DNA of 64,000 bases from Acanthornis magna (Eukaryota; Chordata; Aves; Passeriformes; Acanthizidae): assembly GCA_036785705.1 (NCBI GenBank), contig JAWUZG010000352.1, positions 783,968 to 847,967 of the forward strand. The letters run 5' to 3'. Under the pieces are notes generated by a model that had not been told where the DNA came from, did not search any database, and was given only the letters and a program-made list of their open reading frames with translations. The position numbers and the translations under genes were made by a program. Positions 19,110 to 31,200 of the stretch are shown piece after piece (positions within the stretch are counted from its first letter, which is position 1; the number at the start of each line of letters is the position of its first letter).

Positions 19110-19235
19110 TCAGAATGAGATGGAGGAGTTCCTGGCCCCAAAGGAAGTCAATACGGGGATGGATGTTCTGCCAGCTGCGGGTTTTTCTGAGACCGTGGGG
19201 GAGGTCTCGCTGGCCTCTTTAGATGGTCTAGTGGC
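19110..19235 (-). CDS. SRCIN1: SRCIN1 terminal coding exon
   Basis: After ttttctttccag (reading -) it gives ATRPSKEASETSPTVSEKPA, then RTSIPVLTSFGARNSSISF and TGA at 19110-19112. It is 42 codons with phase 0 entry. The C-terminus matches the conserved SRCIN1 tail. Confidence 0.96.
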   Translation of the reverse strand, partial: ATRPSKEASETSPTVSEKPAAGRTSIPVLTSFGARNSSISF

Positions 19236-22200
19236 CTGGAAAGAAAAGCAAGATTCAAGGAGGACGAGGAGGAGGAGGAAGGGGTGGAGAGTCCAAAAAA
19301 AAAAAAAAAATTAAAAAAAAAAAAGACGAAAGAAAGGGGAAAAAAAAAAAAAAAGGAGGAAAAAAAAAACCAAACCGAACAAAAAACAAGGACAGGAAAA
19401 ACCCAAAAAAACGACCGAGAAGCAAACGGAGTTCGTTCAGAAGCAGCACTGAGTCAGGCCTGAGGTCAAGCAGCTGGAAAAGGGCACCACAAACAGCGCG
19501 ACAAGAGCGGGTCCCACGCGTCACTGCACGGGCAGGGGACACCCCCCAGAGGGACGGACGGACGCACGGACGGACGGACGGACACGCGGACACACAGGCA
19601 CACACAGGCGGGGGGCACAGGGGACACGGGGGAGGCACAGGGGGGACAAGAAGGGCAGTGTTAGAGCGGGCACGGCCCCGGCGGAGCCTCGGCAGAGCCC
19701 GAGGGTGACAGTGCCCACCCTGTCCCTGTCCCTGTCCCCCCGGGGGGTCACCGCGGCAGGGACATGGCCCAACCCAGCTCGTCAGGGCCACCAGGAGGGA
19801 ATGAAGCTCAAAATCCCTCGGGGAATGAGGAGAGGGATCCTCCAGCCCCGCCTCGCCCCCATGAGGGGTTGGGGAGGGGGGGACACTTCAAACCGTCGCC
19901 CTCAAATCCCGCACGAGGATTTGACAAAAGTGACATGGAAAAGTGTCACCCCCGCGAGGGCACCTGGGGACTGACGGTGCCACGGGGGGCCAGGAGGACC
20001 GCGGTGACACCGAGCAGCCGGGGCTGGGTGGCTTCCAGGGGAGGGGACTCGGTGGCCTCCAGGAGATGTTTCCCAGCCCCTCAGGCCGCTGTTTGTCCGG
20101 TGTCCACTCCGTCGGGAAGCCAGAGGGAAGTCCCTGCCTCTCCCCGGCTCCCCGTCCGCTGGAGGGGACAGTCAGGGACACCCCGAGGTCGGGGTGGACA
20201 CTCCCTGGGGATGTTTTTCCGCTGTGCCACACCCTGGGAACGGAGCGGCCGAGGGGGGATTGACCTTTCCTGCCAGGGGGCAGAGAGGTGCCCATTTTGC
20301 TCATTCCACATTTGCCCAAATCCCACGAAATCCTCCCCGAAACCCTGCTCTGAGTAGCCGGGGAAAAGCTTCGTTTGTCCAGCAGGGCTGATGGATTCAC
20401 CAGAATGAGCAGAATTGGGTTTTTATTGGAAGGTTTGGTCACGGGAAGGGGATTGAGACACAGAGCGGGGGCAGAGGAGGAGGAGGAGGAGGAGGAAGGG
20501 CTGAACCCACTCGTGGTGCTGCTGCCCAGCGAGGGGGAAAGGGTCTGGGACAGGGGAGGGAAGGTCAGCGGGGAGGGAGGGAGGGCACCCAGGTGGCCGT
20601 GATCCCCCGGGCTGTGGCCTGAGCTGGCCGGGAATGCACGGCCAGCACGGGGGGGACAGCGGGGACAGCGTGGGGGGAGCTCTGCCGCCCGCAGCAGGAG
20701 CTGCCCCGGGGTGGGGAGGGGTCAGTGCCAGGTGAGGGACACGCTGCATCCCATCCCATCCCATCCCATCCCATCCCATCCCATCCCATCCCATCCCATC
20801 CCATCCCAAAACGCTTCTCTTCCAGCTGCTGTGGCCGCTCCCTGTGTCCCCACACTGCCAGGTGTCCCAGTGCCACCACCCCACCCGTGACACCCACGAG
20901 CTGCTTCTGCGGACACGGGGAGTCCCCAAAATCTCAGCCCGGGGAGGGAATCCCCTGCCAGAGCCTGTCCCCAGAGCTCACAGGGCTCTGTCACGCTTGT
21001 CACCATGGCCAATGAGGTGTCACTGTCCCCCAGGGTGAGGGGACAACGCTGGGGGCTCAGCCACCCCGTCAAGGTGACACCCAGGGCTGGGGGACAAACG
21101 GCTGTGGTTTCACCGGGAACGACTTTGTGGCTCAGCACGAGGTCACAGAGTGTGACAAGAACTCCTCCCGCACCGCGACAGCCGCGTCCCTTCATCCCCA
21201 ATCCCGCCAGGCTCAGCCAAAGCAAAGGCGGCACCGAGACAGAGAGACCCCAGTCTCAAAAATCACCACCCTGGGGGTGTCCCCGGCTCGGGCCGTGCCC
21301 GAGGGCGATGCCAGGCCCGGTTGTGGGGCCGGTTCTAGGGGTGGAGTACCTGCTGCTGGCCCTGGATCCGCATGTACTCCATGCGCTGCTTGATGTGCTT
21401 GCCCTTGTCGGGGCTGCCCTGCTGGCCCTGCTTCAGCCTCGACGCCGGGTTCACCACCTTCATGGCCGGGATGGACACGCCACCGCTCTGCGGGACAAGA
21501 AAACCCGGGGGGGGAAAGGGTTAAAAAAGGGTTAAAAAGCCCTGCCGGCACCGCTGGGTGCCCGGAGCTGTGCCATCCCCTCCAGAGGTGACAACGCCGG
21601 GCGAGGCCGAGGCCACCGGGACTTACCGGGAGCCACCCGAGAGGGTTTAGGGCAGACACCGAGGGACACCGAGGGCGGGAGGAGGACACCCCGCGGGGCC
21701 AAGAGAGAGGGAAAGAGGCGGCGGCAGGCAGAAGCAGATTCCAGGTGGGAACGGCGGCAGTGGGAGTGCAGAGGAGTTTATTGACGGCTGTGCGCAGGTG
21801 AGGATACAGAAAGTCGCCAGAGCGGCACCGCGTGTCCCCTCCCGTGCCGGGGACACCCCAGGGACACCCCTGTGGCCTCCTGCCTGTCCCGTGCCTGTTC
21901 CCGAAGGTGGGAGATCCATGGATCCTCTGGGATCCACTGCGGTCCCCATGGATGGGACACGGGGGATTCCTGAGCCCCACGGCACGAGGAAACATTAAAA
22001 TCACGGAAAAGGGATCCGAGGGATTCCTGAGCCCCAAGGCACGAGGAAACATTAAAATCATGGAATATCCTGAGCTGAAAGGGACCTGAGGGATTCCTGC
22101 ACCCCACAGTGCGAGGAAACCATAAAATCATGGAATGTCCTGCGCTGGAGGGACTCAAGGGATTCCTGTGCCCCACAGCACGAGGAAACATTAAAATAAT

Positions 22201-25200
22201 GGAATATCCTCAGCTGGGAGGGACCCGAGGGATTCCTGCTCCCCACAGCACGAGGAAATCATAAAATCATGGAATGTCCTCAGCTGGAAAAGGGATCCGA
22301 GGAATTCCTGAGCCCCACAGCATGAGGAAACCATAAAATCATGGAATATCCTCAGCTGGAAGGAACCCACGAGGATCATCAGAGCCCAAATCCTGGCACT
22401 GGGACAGCCCCGAGAACCCCACACGCGCCTGGGCCGCACCACCCGCGGCATTCCCGAACTTTGGGAACCTTCCCGAGCAACGCAGAATCCTCGGGAGGTG
22501 ACACCACCCCAGCCCTGCCCCGCTCCACTTTGGGACTGACCCCTCACAGCCTCTGCTGCCTAACCCTGAGCTCGGCTTTGCCCCAGCCGTAAATCCATCC
22601 CGCAGCTCCAATTCCCATTTCCCGGAAAAAAATCAGCGGGAAAAACTGCAGCTACACCCCCGTTCACCCAGCGAGAGCCCCCCGAGGGGGGAGAGAACGG
22701 CTCCGGATGGAAAAGGAGATTTATTCCCCAGCGCTGGCTGTTAATGAAGGAGCAGGCTGACGTCGCAGGGCATTTTTTTTTCCCCCTCCCTGTTTTTTTC
22801 CCAGATATTCAGCTGGATTCCAGCAGGAAGCAATTTGGGATGGCTTCGGGGAGCCTGTGCTGTGGTTTAATTAGGAGAAACATCTGCCAGGCTCCGTCTG
22901 CCGCTCATTAGGAGAGCGTTTTTATGCAAAATAGTGAAAAACGAGGGCGGGGCTTCCGCACCCGGAGCACCCAGCCCTGGCCGATCCCATGGGATGGTCC
23001 TGGGGCCCGCGGGATGCTCCTGGATCCCGTGGGATGCTCCTGGATCCCGCGGGATGGTCCTGGATCCCGTGGGATGCTCCTGGACCCCGCGGGATGGTCC
23101 TGGATCCCATGGGATGCTCCTGGATCCCATGGGATGGTCCTGGATCCCGCGGGATGGTCCTGGATCCCGTGGGATGTTCCTGGACCCCGCGGGATGCTCC
23201 TGGACCCCGCGGGATGGTCCTGGACCCTGCGGAATGCTCCTGGATCCCGCGGGATGCTCCTGGACCCCGTGGGATGCCCTTCAAGGACCTGGTGCTCATC
23301 ACCAGCACCAAAAACCTGCCAGGGTGGAAAAATCCACCTCATCCAGGCTCTAATTTTGGGATGGGAGCAGCCAGGACTGCCCGGCCCCGTCTCCCTTCCC
23401 GCTCCCTGCCTCACTCATTCCTGCTCTCCTGCTCTTCCCAAAGCCCTCCGAGGGACAGGGGAGAAAAGGAAGATTCGTTTTCCACCTCGGCTCCGCCCGG
23501 AGGTGGAGTCACAGAGAGGGAGCAGGCAGAGGAAGAGACATCAGAGCGAGTCCAGGGCAGAGCAGGGCGCGGGGGAGAAGAGAAAATGAACCTGGGCCGT
23601 GCCGGGGGGCAGCTGCGGCTTGGGGAGCAGCGGTGGCTTGGTCCTGCTCGGGGACAGGCTCCTGGCAGCGCCATCCTTGGCCTGGCTGAGGTCCAGCGCG
23701 GTGGCATCGTCACAGCTCCCGTGGCCGAGGTCCCCCGGACTTGTCTCGGCCTCGTGGAGCCCCAGCGAGTCCTTGGGGAAGGCGAATTCCACGGCGGGGT
23801 GGCTGCTGATCTCGCTGATGGTCATCTCCAGCTCGCGGATGGTCTCCTCCAGGCTGTCCAGCCGCTGGTAGGTGTCCTCAGCGATGTCCCTGCTGCGCGG
23901 GGCCGCGGGGGACAAGTGGCCCGTGACTCCGGGGTCACCCCCGGCAGCTCCGTCCCACCCCGGCGGTGCGGGAATCTGCTCCGCCCGGTGATGAGGCGTT
24001 CCCCACACGGCTGCCTCCCTGCCCGCGGGAATTCCCGGCGCTGGAGGGCTCGGCTCCATCCACGCGGCTTTGGGAGGGTGTCCTGGGGGGAGCCTGGCTC
24101 CTCCTCGGGGGTCTCCATCACCCCCGGGAATTTGGGGAACCATCCCGAGCGTGGCCGCTGCGGATCCGACAGCTTCCCCCCGGCTCCGAGGAGCCGCAGG
24201 ACCTCGGGGACAAGTCTTGCCGCTCCCTCCCGGCCTGGTGGCAGCGTCCAGAGCCGCGTCCCCTCCTTGTCCCCCCGTTTTATCCCTCGGGATTTTGCCG
24301 GCTGTCACGGGGGACCCCCGGGCTGTGCTGCCGGGGGGCTGCGGGGCTCGGGGGTGTTCCTGAGCCGGCGGAGATTTTTGGGAGCGGCCAGGAGCCGCCG
24401 CACGGCCTCTCCTTCCCCCCTCGGGTGTCGGTTCCCCTCCTGCTCCTCCCGGTTCCGCCCACAGCTCCGGCTCGGCTTCGGGGGACGGCGGCTCCGACAC
24501 CCACTCGGTGAGCACGATCTGGGGGAGGGAGAACGCCCGGCTCTCCTAAATAGAGAATTCAGACAGATTAGGGGCCGGGCCGGAGCGCGATTTGCCCCGG
24601 GGGGGCACCACGGGGTGCCGCCAGCTCTTGGGGTCCGGGCACGGCAGAGCTCCAGGCAGGAGTTTGGGCAGGGAGTGGGGGGCTCGGCTCCCTCCTGCCC
24701 ATCCCTGAGGTGGATCAGGACCAGGATCAGGATCAGGACCAGGACCAGGATCCAGACCCACAGCTCCGACAGGAACGGGAAAATGAAGCTCAGCTCCATC
24801 CTGCCCATCCCTGAGGTGGATCAGGACCAGGATCAGGACCAGGATCAGGACCAGGATCAGGACCCACAGCTCGGACAGGGACAGGAAAACGAAGCTCAGC
24901 TCCCTCCTGCCCATCCCTGAGGTGGATCAGGACCAGAATCAGGACCAGGATCAGGACCAGGACCCACAGCTCGGACAGGGATGGGAAAGGGAAGCTCAGC
25001 TCCCTCCTGCCCATCCCTCACATCCTTCAGGACCCACAGCTCGGACAGGAACGGGAAAATGAAGCTCAGCTCCCTCCTCCACCCCTGACATCCTTTTGGA
25101 GCAAAAAACTTGAGAGCAAAAACCAAGTCGGTGTTGCTGCACCTCCCGAATGCCTTTGGAAATCCCAATGCCCCCACCCAGCTGGGATTTTTCCACTCCA

Positions 25201-28200
25201 GGCATTTTCCACCTGCTCTCTCTACCCATGACATCCTCTACTCCATCCCAGTTGCTCTCCAGGCATTTTCCTGCTGCTATCTCCACCCTGTACATTCCCT
25301 ACTCTATCCCAGCCACTCTCCAGGTACTTTCCTCCTGCTCCTCCATCCTGGTGTTCCCTACTCCATCCTGTCCACTCCCCAGGCATTTTCCAGGCTCTTT
25401 CCACCCTGGACATCCTCTACTCCATCCCAGACACTCTCCAGGCATCTTCCTCCTGTTCTTTCCACCGTGGTGCTCCCTACTCCATCCCAGCCACTGTCCA
25501 GGCATTTTCCTCCTGTTCCTCCACCCTGGGTATTCCCTATTCCATCCTGTCCACTCTCCAGGCATTTTCCTGCTTCTCTCTCCACGCTGGACATTCCCTA
25601 CTCCATCCCAGCCACTCTCCAGGTACTTTCCACTTCCTCTTCCATCCTGGTGTTCCCTACTCCATCCTGTCCACTCTCCAGGCATTTTCCAGGCTCTCTC
25701 CATCCTGGGCATTCCCTACTCCATCCTGTTCATTCTCCAGGCATTTTCCTGCTACTCCTTCCACCCTGAACATTCCCTACTCCATCCCAGCCACTGTCCA
25801 GGCATTTTCCTCCTGCTCTCTCCACGCTGGGCATTCCCTACTCCATCCTGTCCACTCCCCAGGCATTTTCCTGCTTCTCTCTCCTGGACATCTTCTCTCT
25901 TCTGGACATTCCCTACTCCATCCCAGCCGCTCTCCAGGCATTTTCCTCCTGCTCTTTCCACCCTGGGCATTCCCTACTCCATCCTGTCCACTCTTCAGGC
26001 ATTTTCCTCCTGCTCCTCCATCCTGGCATTCCCTACTCCATCCCAGACACTCTCCAGGCATTTTCCTCCTGTTCTTTCCACCCTGGTGCTCCCTGCTCCA
26101 TCCCAGCCACTCTTCAGGCATTTTCCTGCTGCTGTCTCCATCCTGGTGTTCCCTACTCCATCCCAGACACTCTCCAGGTATTTTCTTCCAGCTCTTTCCA
26201 CCCCGGGCATCCTCTACTCCACTCTGTCCACTCTCCAGGCATTTTCCTCCTGTTCTTTCCACCCTGGACATTCCCTACTCCATCCCAGCCACTCTCCAAG
26301 TACTTTCCTCCTGCTCTTTCTACCCATGGCATTCCCTACTCCATCCCGGCCACTCCCCAGATATTTTCTTCCTGCTCTTTCCACCCTGGGCATCCTCTAC
26401 TCCACTCTGTCCATTCTCCAGGCATTTTCCAGGCTCTCTCCACCCTGGACATTCCCTACTCCATCCCAGACACTCTCCAGGCATTTTCCTCCTGCTCCAC
26501 CATCCTGGCATTCCCTACTCCATCCCAGCCACTCTCCAAGTACTTTCCTTCTGCTCTTTCTACCCATGGCATTCCCTACTCCGTCCTGTCCACTCTCTAG
26601 GCATTTTCCAGGCTCTCTCCACCCTGGACATTCCCTACTCCATCCCAGACACTCTCCAGGCATTTTCCTCCTTTCCACCCTGGTGCTCCCTGCTCCATCC
26701 CAGACACTCTTCAGGCATTTTCCTGCTGCTGTCTCCATCCTGGTGTTCCCTACTCCATCCCAGACACTCTCCACGTACTTTCCTCCTGCTCTTTCTACCC
26801 ATGGCATTCCCTACTCCATCCCAGGCCCTCTCCAGGCATTTTCCAGGCTCTCTCCACCCTGGACATTCCCTACTCCATTCCAGACACTCTCCAGGCATTT
26901 TCCAGGCTCTCTCCACTCCGGACACCCTCTCCTCCATCCCAATCCCTCTCCAGGCTCTCCCCACCCCAGAGCCCAGCCTGGAGGGCAGCAGGCCCGGGAT
27001 GGAGCCAGAGCTGACCCCAGGCAGATCCAAATCCAACTCCACCAGACCCCAACCCAACCCTTCCCCTTCCATGCACTCGGGGCGGGGTCTCCATGCAGCG
27101 CCCACCCCCCCGGGCTCCCAGCGTGGTGTGAGAGCGGCGGGCGCTGCCCGTGCCGTGCCCGGTGCGGTGCTGGGGTGGCCCTTCCCTCGCTCCCGGTGGG
27201 ATTTGTCCCTGCCGGGGGTTAGTGCCAGGCCCGGTGCCGTGTCAGTGCCGCGAGCGAGGCGGTGGAAGCCGTTAATTAGTCGGTTAATCAGAGAAAATCG
27301 GAGGAAAGCAGCGGAAGTGAGCTGAGAAGAGGCAGAGGAGGAAGGCGGTGAGAGTGCAGCCCCGAGGAGCTGTTACCTTCCGTCCTTCGGCTGCCACCGC
27401 GGCTCCGTTGGGCCACGGCTCGGAGCGGCTTGGGGACACGGCCTCGAGGGGGTCACCGCGGGGCGCGGGGAGGGGAGGGGGGGCAGAGCTCCTCTGAAAC
27501 ACCTGGGGAGTCAAACACGGCCGTTGGAGGGAGGTGACAGTGACCTGGGCCTCGATGAGGCCACGGTGGGACCTGGGCTTGCAGCAGGAGAAATGCTGGG
27601 GCTTGGCAGGGGCAGCCTCGGCCCCTGTGCTGCTGCTGTGTCACCTGTCCCCTGGCCAGCAGTGCCACCAGTCCCCTGGCCAGTGTCACCTGTCCCCTGG
27701 CCAGTGTCACCAGTTGCCAGGCCAGCAGTGTCACCTGTCCCCTGGCCAGAAGTGTCACCAGTCCCCTGGCCAGTGTCACCTGTCCCCTGGCCAGCAGTGC
27801 CACCTGTCTCCTGGCCACTGTCACCAATCCCCCAGCCGGCAGTGTCACCGGTCCCCTGGCCAACAGTGTCACCTGTCCCCTGGCCAGCAGTGTCACCTGT
27901 GTCCTGGCAAGCAGTGTCACCAGTCCCCTGGCCAGCAGTGTCACCAGTCCCCTGGCCAGCAGTGTCACTTGTCCCCTGGCCAGCAGTGTCATCAATCCCC
28001 TGGCCAACAGTGTCACTTGTCCCCTGGCCAGCAGTGTCACCTGTCCGTCAGCCAGCAGTGTCACCAATCCCCTGGCCAGTGTCACCAATCCCCCGGCCTG
28101 CAGTGTCACCTGTCCCCTGGCCAGTGTCACTGGTCCCCAGGCCAGCAGTGTCACCAATTCCCTGGCCAGCAGTGTCACCAGTCCCATGGCCAGCAGTGTC

Positions 28201-31200
28201 ACCTGTGCCCTGGCCAGGAGTGCCACCTGTCCCACCTGCATCATCACTAATGTCAACTGCACCACCACTGATGTCACCTGCACCATCACCTGTCCCCACC
28301 TGCACCATCCCCAGTTCTGTCCCTCCTGGGGTTGAACCGTCCCAGGGAAGGCTGTCCCCTCCCCCCCGGAGCACCTGAGCGCTGACACAAACCAGGTGAC
28401 ACAAACCAGGTGAGCTCGGCTCAATGCCCAGGATGGGTGGGAGGCGCTGAAGGGGACAGTGACCCAGGTGGGCACCACCTGTCCCCGGTGCCGCCACCGC
28501 TCTGTCCCCACAGCCCCGGGAGGAGCGGGAATCCCCTGTGGTGCTGGTGACAGGGATGTCCCACCCCAAACCCAATCTTGGTGACAGGGATGTCACATCC
28601 CAAATCACATCCCGGTGCAGGGGACAAGGATGTCCTACCCCAAACCCCATCCCAGTGCCGGTGACAGGGGTGTCACATCCCAAACCCAGTCTCGGTGCTG
28701 GTGACAGTGACGTCACATCCCAAACCCCATCCCGGTGCCGGTGACAGGGATGTCACACCCCAAACCCCATCCCAGTGACAGGGATGTCACACCCCAAACC
28801 CTATCTTGCTGTTGGTGACAGGGATGTCCCACGCCAAACTCCGTCCCGGTGCCGGTGACAGGGCTGTCCCACCCCAAACCCAATCTTGGTGCTGGTGACA
28901 GTGATGTCACATCCCAAACCCCATCCCTGGCACTGGCATTGAGATGTCCCACCCCAAACCCCATCCTGGTGACAGGGATGTCACACCCCAAATCTGATCC
29001 CAGTGACAAGGATGTCACACCCCAAACCCCGTCCCGGTGCCGGTGACAGGGCTGTCCCACCCCAAACCCAGTCTCGGTGCTGGTGACAGGGATGTCCCAT
29101 CCCAAACCCCATCCCGGTGACAGGGATGTCCCACCTCAAACCCCATCCCGGTGACAGGGGACAGGGATGTCCCACCCCAAACCCAATCTTGGTGCTGGTG
29201 ACAGCGATGTCACATCCCAAACCCCATCCCTGGCACTGGCACTGGGATGTCACACCCCAAACCCTATCTTGCTGCTGGTGACAGGGCTGTCCCACCCCAA
29301 ACTCCCTCCCAAGCTGTCCCCGAGCACAAGGCCAGGCTGGCGTCACCTCCGGGGCGGGCAGGGCGGGGGTCCCGCGGCCCCTCCCGCGCTCACCTCCAGC
29401 TCCGCGATGATCCTGTCCTCGTCGTCGTCGTCCTTGATGGCCGAGGCGATGATGGGCGGGGTGGACGCTGGCCTGACCACCTCGGACACTGTCCTCCTCA
29501 GCTTCACCTGCGGCTTCGGCGTCTCCAGCTCCTCCGACTCTGCCTTCTGCCGGGGGCAGGGGGCCGTGAGGGCTGGGGGACACTGGGGGACACCGGGGGA
29601 CACTGAAGGACACCGGGGGACACTGGAGGACACCGGGGGTCACCGAAGGACACCGGGGGACACTGGGGGACACCGGGGAGCACTGGGGGACACCGAGGGG
29701 CACCGGGGGGCACCGGGGGGCACCGAGGGACACTGAAGGACACCAGGGGACACTGGGGGACACCGGGAGGCACCGAGGGACACCGAAGGACACTGGGGGT
29801 CACCGGGGGGCACCGGGGGTCACCGGGGGACACTGGGGGACACCGAAGGACAGTGGGGGACAGTGGGGGACACTGGGGAACACTGGGGGACACCAGGGGG
29901 CACCGAGGGACACCGAAGGACACTGGGGGACAGCAAGGGACACTGGGGGGCACGGGGGGACACTGGGAGGCACCGAGGGACACTGAGGGACACCGGGGGA
30001 CACTGGGGGGCACCGGGGGTCACTGAGGGACACTGGGGGACAGCAAGGGATACTGGGGGACACTGGGGGACACCGGGGGACACCGGGGGTCACCGAGGGA
30101 CACCGGGGGGCACCGAGGGACACCGAAGGACACTGGGGGACACCGGGGGTCACTCGGGGACACCAGGGGACACTGGGGGACACCGCGGAGCACCGAGGGA
30201 GACCAAAGGACACTGGGAGACATGGGGGGACACCGGGGGGCATCGAAGGACACCAGGGTCACCGAGGGACACCGGGGGACACCGGGTCCCGCTGACCACC
30301 CCAACCCAGCCGTCCCCACCTTCATGAAGCCAGGCTCCTTCTTGCTGGTGACGATGACCTCTCCGCTGCGGGTGGTGGTCAGCCCGTGGGACGAGGGGAA
30401 GCTCCGGCGGGGCGGTGGCGGCGGAGGTGACTTCGAGGGTTTCTCGGTGCGGTACCGCGGCACCGTCAGCTCGTCTGGGCACAAACGAGGCCGTGAGGGC
30501 ACCGCGCACCGGGCACGACCCTCCCGCCTCGGGGACAGCCCGGGGACAGCCGGCAGGGGTGGCACGGGCAGTGATGACATAGGATTTTGGGTTTTATATT
30601 TTTCATGTATCTGTAATTCTGTGATTCTTTAGTGTACAAGTCTAGACTCCACATAGGATGCTAAGCTCCTGTTCTCAGCATTTTTGGACCAAAAAATTCC
30701 CCTCTAACCCCGAAATTCAAGGAGACCTCAGTGTGTCAGGCTGCGAGATATGGAAACAGTGAATTAATTGCGGGGGAGCAAACTTGGAGTAATTAACTTC
30801 ATCACCTGAAGCTGTAATTGGAGGGTTAAACCTTGCAAATGGACAGAACTTATAAAGTATGAAAAACCCGTGACCTTATAAAAAAATTAAAAAGTATGGA
30901 AAACCCATGACCTTATAAAAAACTGATAAAGTATGGAAAACTCGTGACCCACTGTCCATTTTGGGTGTAGCTGTGATTGCCCCGAATGCACCTGAAGGCC
31001 TTCAATAAATTTAACTTTTTATTCTCTTAACTTTGTCCATCCTCTGTTTCAGGTAAACCCCTCAAGGCATCACCAGCACCACCCAGCCCCAGCTCTGGAG
31101 CTGACCCCACCCTCCCCACACCGTACCTGAGCCCCGGCGGCCATTGGGGTCCCCTTTGCCCCCCGATTTGGGGGCGTGCTGTGGCTTGGAGGGTTTGTGC

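Noticed and set aside
24280..24515. Single long exon covering 23592-24518 on -
   Set aside because: The middle part (24460 down to 23890) is open but low-complexity Gly/Pro/Arg without family resemblance. Phase-matched splice sites explain the two conserved ends better, though one large exon is not strictly excluded.
25150..27222. 690-codon open frame
   Set aside because: It is a pure reading of the 60-bp minisatellite, with open frames also in the other phases and on the other strand, and no domain.
27453..28511. 352-codon open frame on - with LARGQVTLLA repeats
   Set aside because: Translation of the 24-bp minisatellite. Start and end bear no relation to splice or start signals.
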